Origin: a bacterium
GTDB taxonomy: Bacteria > Planctomycetota > J058 > JAJDCP01
Assembly: GCA_030428695.1 (NCBI GenBank)
Contig: JAUIEM010000089.1
Coordinates: 1 to 27,351 of the forward strand
DNA length: 27,351 nt
Direction: 5' to 3'
Position numbers and translations under genes: made by a program. The notes under the pieces are model-generated. The model searched no databases. It saw only the letters and a program-made list of their open reading frames with translations, and was not told where the DNA came from. This document shows positions 7,771 through 14,889 of this stretch, one piece after another (position 1 is the first letter of the stretch; the number at the start of each line of letters is the position of its first letter).

Positions 7771-8770
7771 GCGCCTGCGCGTCGCCCAGATCGGGGTCGG
7801 GTACTGGGGCCCGAACCTGCTGCGCAACCTCGTGATGCACGCCGAGGTCCAGGTGGTGTGCGCGGTCGACCGCTCCGCCGAGCGCCAGGCCTTCGTGCGC
7901 GCCCTCTATCCGGCGGTGCGGACCTCGGCCGAGGCCGGGGATGTGCTCGACGACCCGACGGTCGAGGCGGTCGTGATCGCGACCCCGGTCGCGACCCACT
8001 TCCCGCTGGTGTGCCGCGCCCTCGAGGCGGGCAAGCACGTCCTGGTCGAGAAGCCGATGGCGCGCTCGGTCGAGGAGGTGCGGACCATCCAGCGGCTGGC
8101 GCAGGCGGCCGGGCGGGTCGCGATGGTCGGCGACACCTTCCTGTACAACAACGCGGTGCGCTTCCTGAAAGAGCTGGTCGACAGCGGGACCCTCGGCACC
8201 GTCCGCTACATCACCAGCCAGCGCGTCAACCTCGGGCGGGTCCGCTCCGATGTCGACGCGCTGTGGAACTTCGCGCCGCACGACATCAGCATCATCCAGT
8301 ACCTGCTCGACTACCCGCAGCCGGTCGCCGCGCGCCGTTGGGGCATGGCCTACATCCAGGACGGCATCGACGACGTGACCTTCCTGCACGTCACCTATCC
8401 GCACAAGACGATGGCCCACATCCACGTCAGCTGGCTCGACCCTCTCAAGACGCGCACGATGACCGTGGTCGGGTCGAAGAAGATGGTCGTGTACGACGAC
8501 ATCGACGTCCACAAGATCGCGATCTACGACAAGGGCGTCGAGCCCCGCGCCGTGCTCGGCCAGCGCATGGACTTCGACCGGCCGGGGCACATCCGCTTCG
8601 ACTACCGCTCCGGCGACGTGCTGCTGCCGCGCATCGAGGCGCGGGAGCCCCTGCGGGTCGAGATCGAGCACTTCGTCGACTGCGTGCGCGGCCGGGCGAG
8701 CTGCCTGACCGGCCCCGAGCACGCCGCCAGCGTGCTCGGCGTGCTGACCCTCGCCGACGAGGGGAGGTGA
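7763..8770 (+). CDS. Gfo/Idh/MocA family NAD(P)-dependent sugar dehydrogenase
   Basis: This 335-residue cytosolic enzyme has an N-terminal Rossmann fold with GVGYWGPN (residues 11-18). The family's catalytic lysine lies in LVEKPMA (94-100), and NFAPHDISI is in the substrate-binding half. In nucleotide-sugar clusters these enzymes oxidise C3 of a UDP-sugar uronate to the 3-keto form (WbpB role) that a DegT enzyme then aminates, or they reduce a keto sugar. It sits directly after an aminotransferase with an 8-nt overlap, and GCGGAG precedes its ATG, which supports one pathway and one operon. The exact substrate is inferred only from context. Confidence 0.85.
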   Translation: MPERLRVAQIGVGYWGPNLLRNLVMHAEVQVVCAVDRSAERQAFVRALYPAVRTSAEAGDVLDDPTVEAVVIATPVATHFPLVCRALEAGKHVLVEKPMARSVEEVRTIQRLAQAAGRVAMVGDTFLYNNAVRFLKELVDSGTLGTVRYITSQRVNLGRVRSDVDALWNFAPHDISIIQYLLDYPQPVAARRWGMAYIQDGIDDVTFLHVTYPHKTMAHIHVSWLDPLKTRTMTVVGSKKMVVYDDIDVHKIAIYDKGVEPRAVLGQRMDFDRPGHIRFDYRSGDVLLPRIEAREPLRVEIEHFVDCVRGRASCLTGPEHAASVLGVLTLADEGR

Positions 8771-8771
8771 G

Positions 8772-9791
8772 GTGCAGCCAGAGCTGAGCGTGGTCGTGCC
8801 CGCGATGAACGAGGAGGCGAACATCCCGCTGCTCGTCGAGAAGGTCGCGCGGGGCTGCGCCCTGGCCGAGGTCTCCTGGGAGCTGGTCCTGATCGACGAC
8901 GGCAGCACCGACGGGACCCTGACGGCGATGACGGCGGCGGCCCGCGCCGAGCCGCGCGTCAACGTCCTGCGCCACCGGCGCCGGCAGGGCCTGACGCGGG
9001 TGATGTGCACCGGCTTCGCGGCCGCCCGCGGCGCGGCGATCCTGTGGATCCCGGCCGACCTGGAGAGCGATCCGGAGGAGGACATCCCCAAGCTCTACCA
9101 CGGCCTGCGCGAACACCCGGAGTGGGACGTGGTGTGCGGCTGGCGGCAGGGCCGCGGGGACGGCAAGGTGCTGACCTCCCGGGTGTACAACGCGCTCGGG
9201 CGCTGGCTGTTCGGCGTCGACCTGCACGACATGAACTGGATCAAGATGTTCCGCCGCGCCTGCCTGCGCGAGCTGCCGCTGCGCAGCGACTGGCATCGCT
9301 TCCTCGTGATGGTGTGGGCGGCCCAGGGCTTCCGCTGCGGCGAGGTGCCGACGAACTGGCATCCGCGCCACAGCGGCCGCTCGAAGTTCGGGAAGCTCGG
9401 CTGGGCGCGGGTGTGGGCGATGGTCTTCGACATCGTCGGCATCAAGCTGTACTTCGCGACCCGCGACAAGCCCCTGCGCTTCTTCGGCGGCTGGGCGCTC
9501 GTCTGCCTGCTGCTCGCCGCCGGCCTGGCGGGATACGCCGGCGCGGCGGCCTGGAAGGGCTGGTCCGGGGCCTTCGCGGCCGCGCTCGGCGCCCACGGCG
9601 CGGGCCTGGTCGGCGCGCTGCTCGTCGGGCTCGGGGTGGTCGGCGAGCTGCTCGTCAGCCTCCGCCATCAGCTGCGGGGCGGGCCGGCGCCGGAGGTGCT
9701 GGAGCTGGCGGAGGACGCAGCCGCCAGCGCAGAAGCTCCCAGCCCAGGACCAGCAGACCCCCGACCAGCAGCGCCCACAGACCCGGCGTGA
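8772..9791 (+). CDS. GT2 family, polyprenol-phosphate-mannose-synthase-like glycosyltransferase
   Basis: This 339-residue protein has a GT-A domain: VVVPAMNEEANI (7-18), IDDGSTDGT (41-49), PADLESDPEED (94-104) and HPRHSGRSK (197-205). The last motif is typical of dolichol/polyprenol phosphate sugar synthases. Two membrane helices follow (about 236-260 and 277-297), then a Pro/Ala-rich tail. It likely charges a polyprenyl phosphate with a sugar at the inner face of the inner membrane, which could feed the GT-C transferases nearby. The start is GTG at 8772 with GGGGAGGTGA just upstream, one base after the previous stop. The tail overlaps the oppositely transcribed YfhO-like gene by 137 bp. Confidence 0.85.
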   Translation: MQPELSVVVPAMNEEANIPLLVEKVARGCALAEVSWELVLIDDGSTDGTLTAMTAAARAEPRVNVLRHRRRQGLTRVMCTGFAAARGAAILWIPADLESDPEEDIPKLYHGLREHPEWDVVCGWRQGRGDGKVLTSRVYNALGRWLFGVDLHDMNWIKMFRRACLRELPLRSDWHRFLVMVWAAQGFRCGEVPTNWHPRHSGRSKFGKLGWARVWAMVFDIVGIKLYFATRDKPLRFFGGWALVCLLLAAGLAGYAGAAAWKGWSGAFAAALGAHGAGLVGALLVGLGVVGELLVSLRHQLRGGPAPEVLELAEDAAASAEAPSPGPADPRPAAPTDPA

Positions 9792-12093
9792 GGCCGTCCG
9801 GCCAGTAGCGCATCACGATCCGGTGCGAGCCCGCCGGCAGCGCGACCCCGCGCAGCACGCCGTCGACCCGCAGCACCGGCACCTCGACGCCGTCGACCTC
9901 CGCCGACCAGCCGACCTCCCAGCGGTCGGCGAGGACGACCAGGCCGTCGGTCGCGAGCTCCGCCTCGAGCACCAGCTCCGCCGGCAGCTCCTCGACGACC
10001 CGGGCGGTGCCGACGCAGGAGTCGGGCAGGGCGAGAGGCTGCTCGACCAGGGCGAGCCGGGAGGGCTCGAATTCCCACGAAGCCAGGCGCTCCTCGCGGC
10101 GCGCGCGGTCCGCCTCCAGCGCGACCCGGGTCGGCACGAAGGCCCGGGGCAGGGCCTCGGGGTTGGTGACCAGCCAGTAGCCCCCGAGCGCGACCGCCGT
10201 CGTGTCCGCCGGCCGTTGGCGGAACAGCAGGGAGCGCACGCCGAGCAGGTCGACGAAGGGCAGGACATCGAGCCGTCCGTCGACCTCCCGCAGCCGCGGG
10301 CGGAAGCCCTGGGTGCGCGCGTAGCCGGGCGAGCGGCTCGCCGGGTCGGCGCAGAGGTCGAGCAGGCGCACGTAGTCGGCGGGGTCGAAGCCGTCGTAGC
10401 CGCGCGGGTCGTCGATCCCGTGCAGCAAGAGCAGGTTCGCCGGCAGGCAGCCGACGCCGAGGGCGCGCCCGCCGGCTTCCCGCACCCGCTCGAGCACCGG
10501 CAGGGGCGGGTAGTACCACTCCGCGGGCTGCGGCGGCTGGCGGCCGGGCAGGAACAGCGCGAGCTCGACGAAGCTCAACACGACGAACAGCGGCACGGCC
10601 CAGCGCCGCCGCAGCAGCGTCCAGAAGCCGACCGCGAGCAGGCACCAGCCGAGCCCGGTCAGGGCCGTCCAGCGCACGCTGTCGACGAGCCGCGCGATCG
10701 CCGCCGGGCTCTCCAGTCCGCGCACCGGCCAGCCGGCCGCCAGCCGAGCGCTCGCCTCCTGCTCGGCGAGCGGCGGCAGGGTGGAGCTGAGCAGCCCGGC
10801 GGCGACCCCGGCGAGCAGGAGCAGCAGGACCGGCAGCCAGCGCCGCCGCAGCACGTAGCCCGCCCGCAGGTTGTCGAGCCCGAGCACCGCGAGGGCGACG
10901 ATGCTGAAGCCGGTCAGGAAGGTGAAGCGGCTGTAGCTGAGCAGCCGTAACCCCGGGAGCCGCAGGAGCTGCACGACGGGTGGCAGGTCCGCCACCCAGG
11001 CGACCCCGAGCAGCGCGAGCGCGGCGAAGCCCGTGGCGAGCCAGCGCCGCCGGGCGAAGGCGCACGGCGCCAGGCACAGGGCGAGCAGACAGCCCGCGTA
11101 GGCGGTCGAGGAGCTCTCGAGCTGGATGTCCGGCGCCAGCCGCACCGAGCCGCGCGCGTCGCGCCCGTAGATGTCGGGGAACAGCACGGCCGGCAGCGCC
11201 TTCAGCCCGACCGGCGGGCGCTCCTCCCCGCCGGCGCGCCGGACCTGGATGCGCGTGCCGCGCGCCTGGTAGCGGACCAGCGGCAGCAGCCAGGGCGAGG
11301 CGATGGCGAAGCCGGCACCCCACGCGCAGCCGAGCAGCATCAGCGTCCCCGCCAGGCGCCGCGCGGACCGGCGGCGCCAGGCCGCGCGCAGCGCCCAGAC
11401 CAGCCCGCACAGCCCGCTCGCGAGCAGCGCCTGACCGGCGGCGTTGAGGGATGCGCCGAGGATGCACAGCGCCGTGACCAGCGCGACGCCCCCGGCGCTC
11501 CCGGACAGCGGCTTGCGCACCGTGCGCTCGACCAGCAGGAGCAGCAGCGGGAAGTACGCGGCGACGTAGACCTTCGGGTAGCCCTGCCAGAGCACGAAGT
11601 AGCCGCCGAGCGGCAGCGCCCAGGCCCCGACCAGCGCCGGCCAGGGCCCCGCGCGCAGCACGCGCCGGAAGAACAGGTAGCCGCCGATGCCGAGCAGCAG
11701 CGCGCGCAGGAACTCCCGCAGGGGCAGCGCCCGCGGGCTGTCGAGCAGGTAGCGCGGCAGCCGGAAGGGCGAGTACATCGCGTCGTACAGCACCGGCGCG
11801 CCGGCATACCAGTGCGGGCACCAGAACGGCAGCCGCCCGCTGCGCACCTCCTCGACGACGAAGCGGCGGCGCGGCTCGAAGGACAGCACCTGGTCGCTGA
11901 GCGTGTGGTCGTACGGCACGGGGTTGCCCGCGGCCGGCGGGAGGTAGACGCCGGGCAGGGCGAGCAGGTCGAGCGGGATCATCAGCCGCCCCTGGAACAG
12001 CGCCGGCGCGGTCAGCCAGAGCTGCGGCAGCAGGAGACCGACCGCGAGCAGCAGCCGGCGGTGGGCGCGTGCAGGGCTACGCCAGCGGGACAT
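9655..12093 (-). CDS. YfhO-like large polytopic membrane protein
   Basis: This 812-residue protein has a signal-anchor-like first helix. A first periplasmic loop contains LPFWCPHWYAGAP, as in YfhO-family and related GT-C proteins. About twelve hydrophobic segments follow. A periplasmic C-terminal domain of about 250 residues contains WEVGWSAEVDGVEVPVLRV and ends with a last helix (LWALLVGGLLVLGWELL). YfhO relatives are linked to glycosylation of cell-wall polymers, so a role in decorating a surface glycan is the best guess. The ATG at 12093 has GGAGG 6 nt upstream. The gene upstream on the same strand ends 68 nt away, so they are probably one transcript. The last 45 codons lie opposite the GT2 gene. 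Confidence 0.72.
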   Translation of the reverse strand: MSRWRSPARAHRRLLLAVGLLLPQLWLTAPALFQGRLMIPLDLLALPGVYLPPAAGNPVPYDHTLSDQVLSFEPRRRFVVEEVRSGRLPFWCPHWYAGAPVLYDAMYSPFRLPRYLLDSPRALPLREFLRALLLGIGGYLFFRRVLRAGPWPALVGAWALPLGGYFVLWQGYPKVYVAAYFPLLLLLVERTVRKPLSGSAGGVALVTALCILGASLNAAGQALLASGLCGLVWALRAAWRRRSARRLAGTLMLLGCAWGAGFAIASPWLLPLVRYQARGTRIQVRRAGGEERPPVGLKALPAVLFPDIYGRDARGSVRLAPDIQLESSSTAYAGCLLALCLAPCAFARRRWLATGFAALALLGVAWVADLPPVVQLLRLPGLRLLSYSRFTFLTGFSIVALAVLGLDNLRAGYVLRRRWLPVLLLLLAGVAAGLLSSTLPPLAEQEASARLAAGWPVRGLESPAAIARLVDSVRWTALTGLGWCLLAVGFWTLLRRRWAVPLFVVLSFVELALFLPGRQPPQPAEWYYPPLPVLERVREAGGRALGVGCLPANLLLLHGIDDPRGYDGFDPADYVRLLDLCADPASRSPGYARTQGFRPRLREVDGRLDVLPFVDLLGVRSLLFRQRPADTTAVALGGYWLVTNPEALPRAFVPTRVALEADRARREERLASWEFEPSRLALVEQPLALPDSCVGTARVVEELPAELVLEAELATDGLVVLADRWEVGWSAEVDGVEVPVLRVDGVLRGVALPAGSHRIVMRYWPDGLTPGLWALLVGGLLVLGWELLRWRLRPPPAPAPPAPARPAADGGG

Positions 12094-12161
12094 CGAAGAC
12101 CTCCAGGGCGGGGGCTACAGTATGCCAGAAGTCGCGACGCGGTTCCCGGCCTCGGCAGCGC

Positions 12162-13943
12162 CTAGCGAGCGCGCTCCAGGATGCGGAAGCAGGCGTTCGA
12201 CCACACCACGCGGTAGCCGTGCGTCCGCACGAAGCGCTCGAGCACGGCCAGCTGCGCGCGTTCCCGCCGAGGCAGCGCGCGCTCCTCGCTCGAGGGCCAG
12301 TCCCAGTCGCGGGTGCGGGTGAGGGACAGGGCGATCAGGGGGAAGCGCTGCTCGCGCGCGAGCTCTTCGAAGTCCGCCTCGATCTTCTCCGGATCGCCGA
12401 TCATCCACCAGGAGACCCCCCGCACAGGCCAGGTACGCGTGACGTAGTAGACCAGCGGCAGGCCGTTGAAGGTGATGATCCGATCCCCCGGCTGCGTCCG
12501 CCTCTCGACTTCGACGAACAGCTCGTCGAGCGCGTCCCGCCGGGTCTCCGACGTGGTGATGCCGGCGAGCCGTGGATGGTCGAAGGCGAACGTCAGCGCG
12601 GTCGGGTCGGCGAGGTCCCGGTAGGGCGAGAAGACGTACGCGGCGAGGCACAGGCAGGCGACGCCCCCCGCGACGACCGCGAGGTAGGGACGCAGCGCCT
12701 CGACGCGCACGAAGCCGGCCGGCAGCAGAGCCGCGACGGTGCGGGGCAGGTAGGCGAGAACGACCGGAACGCAGAGCCAGAGCGCGTGTTGCATCAGCGG
12801 GAAGCCGTTGTCGGACCCCGCCATCGTCAGAGGGGGCACGAGCATCGCGAGCAGGATCAGCTCCCGGTCCCGCGCCGGGAGCGCGGGCACCGCCTCACGC
12901 CCCCGCCCGGCCACGACGAAGCACAGCCCCGCGGCGAGGACGAGCAGGCCGCTGAGCGTGCTGACCGCGCTGCCGAAGAGGACGTAGAAGGAGAGCCCGT
13001 GCCCCGCGTACGCGAACACCGCCAGCGCCACCGCCGCGAACAGCAGCACCGGCCACCGGGAGCGCGGCGCCCGGCGCGCGAGCAGCAGCGCCCCGAGCCC
13101 GAGGGGGCAGACGAAGATGAGGCCGTGCTCGAGCAACAGACGGAGGTCCCGGAGGTAGACGCTCAGGAGCGTGCCGGTGCTGTGGGAGGACGACGGCCCG
13201 CTGCGGCTGAAGAACACCGACGGGTACCCTTCGAGCCGGTCGTTGACGGCCAGCCAGACGAGACCGAGACCCACCCCGAGGAAGACCCCGGCCATGGTGA
13301 GCAGGCTGGCCCGCAGCGCCGGCTTCCACCGCGCCCGGTCCGCCCAGGCGCGCGACAGGCCGAGCAGCCAGGGGACGGCCAGCGCCAGGATCAGGGGAAA
13401 CCGCGCGAGCATCGCCAGCGCGTACAGCACGCCCGCGCCCAGGCTGTACAGGGCCTGACGCCGTGGGCCCACATGCCGCGGCAGGGCGGCGAGAGACAAG
13501 CCGCCGGCGGCCATCAGGAACAGCAGCGGCAGGCAGTTGTAGTCGATGGTGCGGTAGCGGAAGCGGATGCTCACCAGCGCCGCGAGCCCGACCGCGAGCA
13601 GGGTCTGGCGGAACCCGAACCGGCCGGACAGGATCGCGCCCGCCACCGCCGCCGTCAGCGCGATCGTCAGCACGTAGCCGAGGCGGGCGCCGTACAGCCC
13701 GGGATCCCCGAGCAGCGCGAGCCAGGCCCCCCCGATGAGCCGCGACAGCCAGGTCAGCGAGGTGCGGTAGGCGGGATCGCCCGCGAAGTAGCCGCGCTGC
13801 GACGTCAGGACGAAACCGTGATCGGTGATGTCGATCCCGCGGCCGAGCATTGGCAGCAGGGCCAGGCCGATACAGATCCCGGCCAGGGCCGCGACGGCCG
13901 CCCTGCGCGCCGGGGACGAGATCCCCTTGCCCGGCGTGATCAC
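12162..13943 (-). CDS. Polytopic membrane protein of unknown function, GT-C-like architecture
   Basis: This 593-residue protein has about ten to twelve hydrophobic segments up to about residue 430. A soluble C-terminal domain follows with DRIITFNGLPLVYYVTRTW and VSWWMIGD. That arrangement, an extracytoplasmic tail resembling those of sugar transferases, suggests a GT-C enzyme. However, the usual early Asp-Glu pair is not clear: the first loop has DITDHGFVL instead. I do not recognise a specific family. The GTG start at 13943 has no good ribosome-binding site, but it overlaps the stop of a 32-codon leader ORF as GTGA, so translational coupling is likely. The YfhO-like gene follows on the same strand. 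Confidence 0.65.
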   Translation of the reverse strand: MITPGKGISSPARRAAVAALAGICIGLALLPMLGRGIDITDHGFVLTSQRGYFAGDPAYRTSLTWLSRLIGGAWLALLGDPGLYGARLGYVLTIALTAAVAGAILSGRFGFRQTLLAVGLAALVSIRFRYRTIDYNCLPLLFLMAAGGLSLAALPRHVGPRRQALYSLGAGVLYALAMLARFPLILALAVPWLLGLSRAWADRARWKPALRASLLTMAGVFLGVGLGLVWLAVNDRLEGYPSVFFSRSGPSSSHSTGTLLSVYLRDLRLLLEHGLIFVCPLGLGALLLARRAPRSRWPVLLFAAVALAVFAYAGHGLSFYVLFGSAVSTLSGLLVLAAGLCFVVAGRGREAVPALPARDRELILLAMLVPPLTMAGSDNGFPLMQHALWLCVPVVLAYLPRTVAALLPAGFVRVEALRPYLAVVAGGVACLCLAAYVFSPYRDLADPTALTFAFDHPRLAGITTSETRRDALDELFVEVERRTQPGDRIITFNGLPLVYYVTRTWPVRGVSWWMIGDPEKIEADFEELAREQRFPLIALSLTRTRDWDWPSSEERALPRRERAQLAVLERFVRTHGYRVVWSNACFRILERAR

Positions 13944-14038
13944 GGCTCGCCCGCGGCGCGGCGAGGGACGATTCCTCCGCCCACCAGGACCCGGATGAAG
14001 GCCCCGAACTGCTTGCCCTCAAGGGCTTTATCGCTCAA
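13940..14038 (-). CDS. Putative 32-residue leader peptide, a duplicate of the transporter N-terminus
   Basis: A TTG at 14038 opens LSDKALEGKQFGAF, nearly the same as the transporter's LSDKAPKGNQFGTF. It then diverges and stops at 13940, sharing GTGA with the next gene's start. It sits about 21 nt below the promoter at 14066-14094. It may be a genuine coupling leader or a non-functional relic of a partial duplication; the sequence cannot decide. Confidence 0.4.
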   Translation of the reverse strand: MSDKALEGKQFGAFIRVLVGGGIVPRRAAGEP

Positions 14039-14101
14039 GACACAACTCGCGTAGCAGGTGCCGCGAGGGTACTGCACCGGGGACCCCCGGTCAATCTCCG
14101 T
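13998..14101 (-). repeat. Duplicated promoter/5'-gene segment, copy B
   Basis: This is the partner of 4496-4603 and lies in the same orientation. It includes the -35 and -10 boxes, the untranslated leader and about 14 codons. Similarity ends abruptly after the FGAF codons on one side and just past GGTCAATCTCCGT on the other. Confidence 0.75.
14066..14094 (-). promoter_or_regulatory. Promoter for the leader ORF and 593-residue membrane protein (copy B)
   Basis: TTGACC (14094-14089) and TACCCT (14071-14066) are separated by 17 nt, as in copy A. The spacer bases differ considerably while both hexamers are unchanged, which suggests selection on the promoter. Confidence 0.6.
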
Positions 14102-14346
14102 CCCGGTGCCGTCCCCGGCCATCGATGCGTGCCGCGCCGCACAGGCGTACACGACCTGACGAAGCACGAGCGGGGCCTCGCTCGGACTCTCGTTCCGGAG
14201 GGCGCCGCTGGGCACGGCCCGCCACCGCGCCCACCTCGTCGCCTGGAGCTGAGCGACCGCCGTCGAAGCCCGGCGCCGTGTCGATCCCGTCAGCGGCTTG
14301 CGGGCAGACGCGCGGACGGTATCCTCCACAAGCGACGGAGGTGCCG
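14102..14346. other. Gene-free stretch upstream of the peptidoglycan-binding/OTU module
   Basis: I see no credible coding region on either strand. Together with the duplicated segment it forms the longest non-coding interval in the window, about 400 bases if the leader ORF is not counted. The only features seen are the promoter at 14298-14325 and the ribosome-binding site GGAGG at 14337-14341. Confidence 0.5.
14298..14325 (+). promoter_or_regulatory. Possible promoter of the peptidoglycan-binding/OTU operon
   Basis: TTGCGG (14298-14303), a 16-nt spacer and TATCCT (14320-14325) precede the ATG at 14347 by a short leader. The match is moderate. Confidence 0.4.
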
Positions 14347-14874
14347 ATGGTGGAACCGAACAAGACGACGGTGCGACTGGTTCTGGACTCCCACTCGGTG
14401 GACAACCTCCGGGGGGGCCAGAAGTACCGCTTGACCCTCCCGCGCCCACCGCGCATGGAGACCATCTGCCTCGAGATCGTCAGCGACGGCCGTCCGCGCA
14501 GGGGCGCCGACTACGTGCTGCACGTCGACGGCACGCCGCACACGGGAACAACCGACGGCCAGGGCCTCCTGCAGTGCCGGCTGCCGGCGACCTCGCGGGC
14601 AGGGCGGCTGGTATTCGAGGCGGTGGACGGCTGGCCTGCCGCCGAGTACGAGCTGGTCTTCCAGCAGCTCGCGCCGGTCGGCGAGGTGCTCGGGATGCAG
14701 CAACGGCTGCGCAACCTCGGCTTCTACGACGGCCCGATGGACGGCGCCGCGGCCAGCGTTGCGGCCGCGCTGGCGAGCTTTCAGCTCAGCGTCGGCGAGC
14801 TGGCGAAGAGCGAGGCGCTCGGCGAGCCGAGCCCGCGGACCGGCGAGGCCCTCGTCCAGATCCACGGCTGCTGA
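14347..14874 (+). CDS. Small protein with Ig-like N-terminal domain and peptidoglycan-binding (PG_binding_1-like) C-terminal domain
   Basis: This is a 175-residue protein with no signal peptide. Residues about 35-105 form a beta-rich region with GADYVLHVDGTPHTGTTDGQGLL. Such 'default argument plus TTDxxG' beta domains are often seen in proteins encoded beside VgrG or contractile-injection effectors. Residues about 112-150 (VLGMQQRLRNLGFYDGPMDG, then AALASFQ) match the three-helix peptidoglycan-binding domain. The ATG at 14347 has GGAGG 5 nt upstream. The OTU gene follows after 15 nt, so the two form an operon. The lack of a Sec signal with a wall-binding domain suggests delivery by a dedicated secretion system, with this protein as an adaptor or chaperone-like partner of the OTU protein. 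That role is inference. Confidence 0.72.
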   Translation: MVEPNKTTVRLVLDSHSVDNLRGGQKYRLTLPRPPRMETICLEIVSDGRPRRGADYVLHVDGTPHTGTTDGQGLLQCRLPATSRAGRLVFEAVDGWPAAEYELVFQQLAPVGEVLGMQQRLRNLGFYDGPMDGAAASVAAALASFQLSVGELAKSEALGEPSPRTGEALVQIHGC

Positions 14875-14889
14875 GCACGGAGGCTCCCT

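Noticed and set aside
12094..12161. A promoter for the YfhO-like gene
   Set aside because: A CATACTGT sequence resembles a -10 box but no acceptable -35 is found at 16-18 nt; co-transcription with the upstream gene is simpler.
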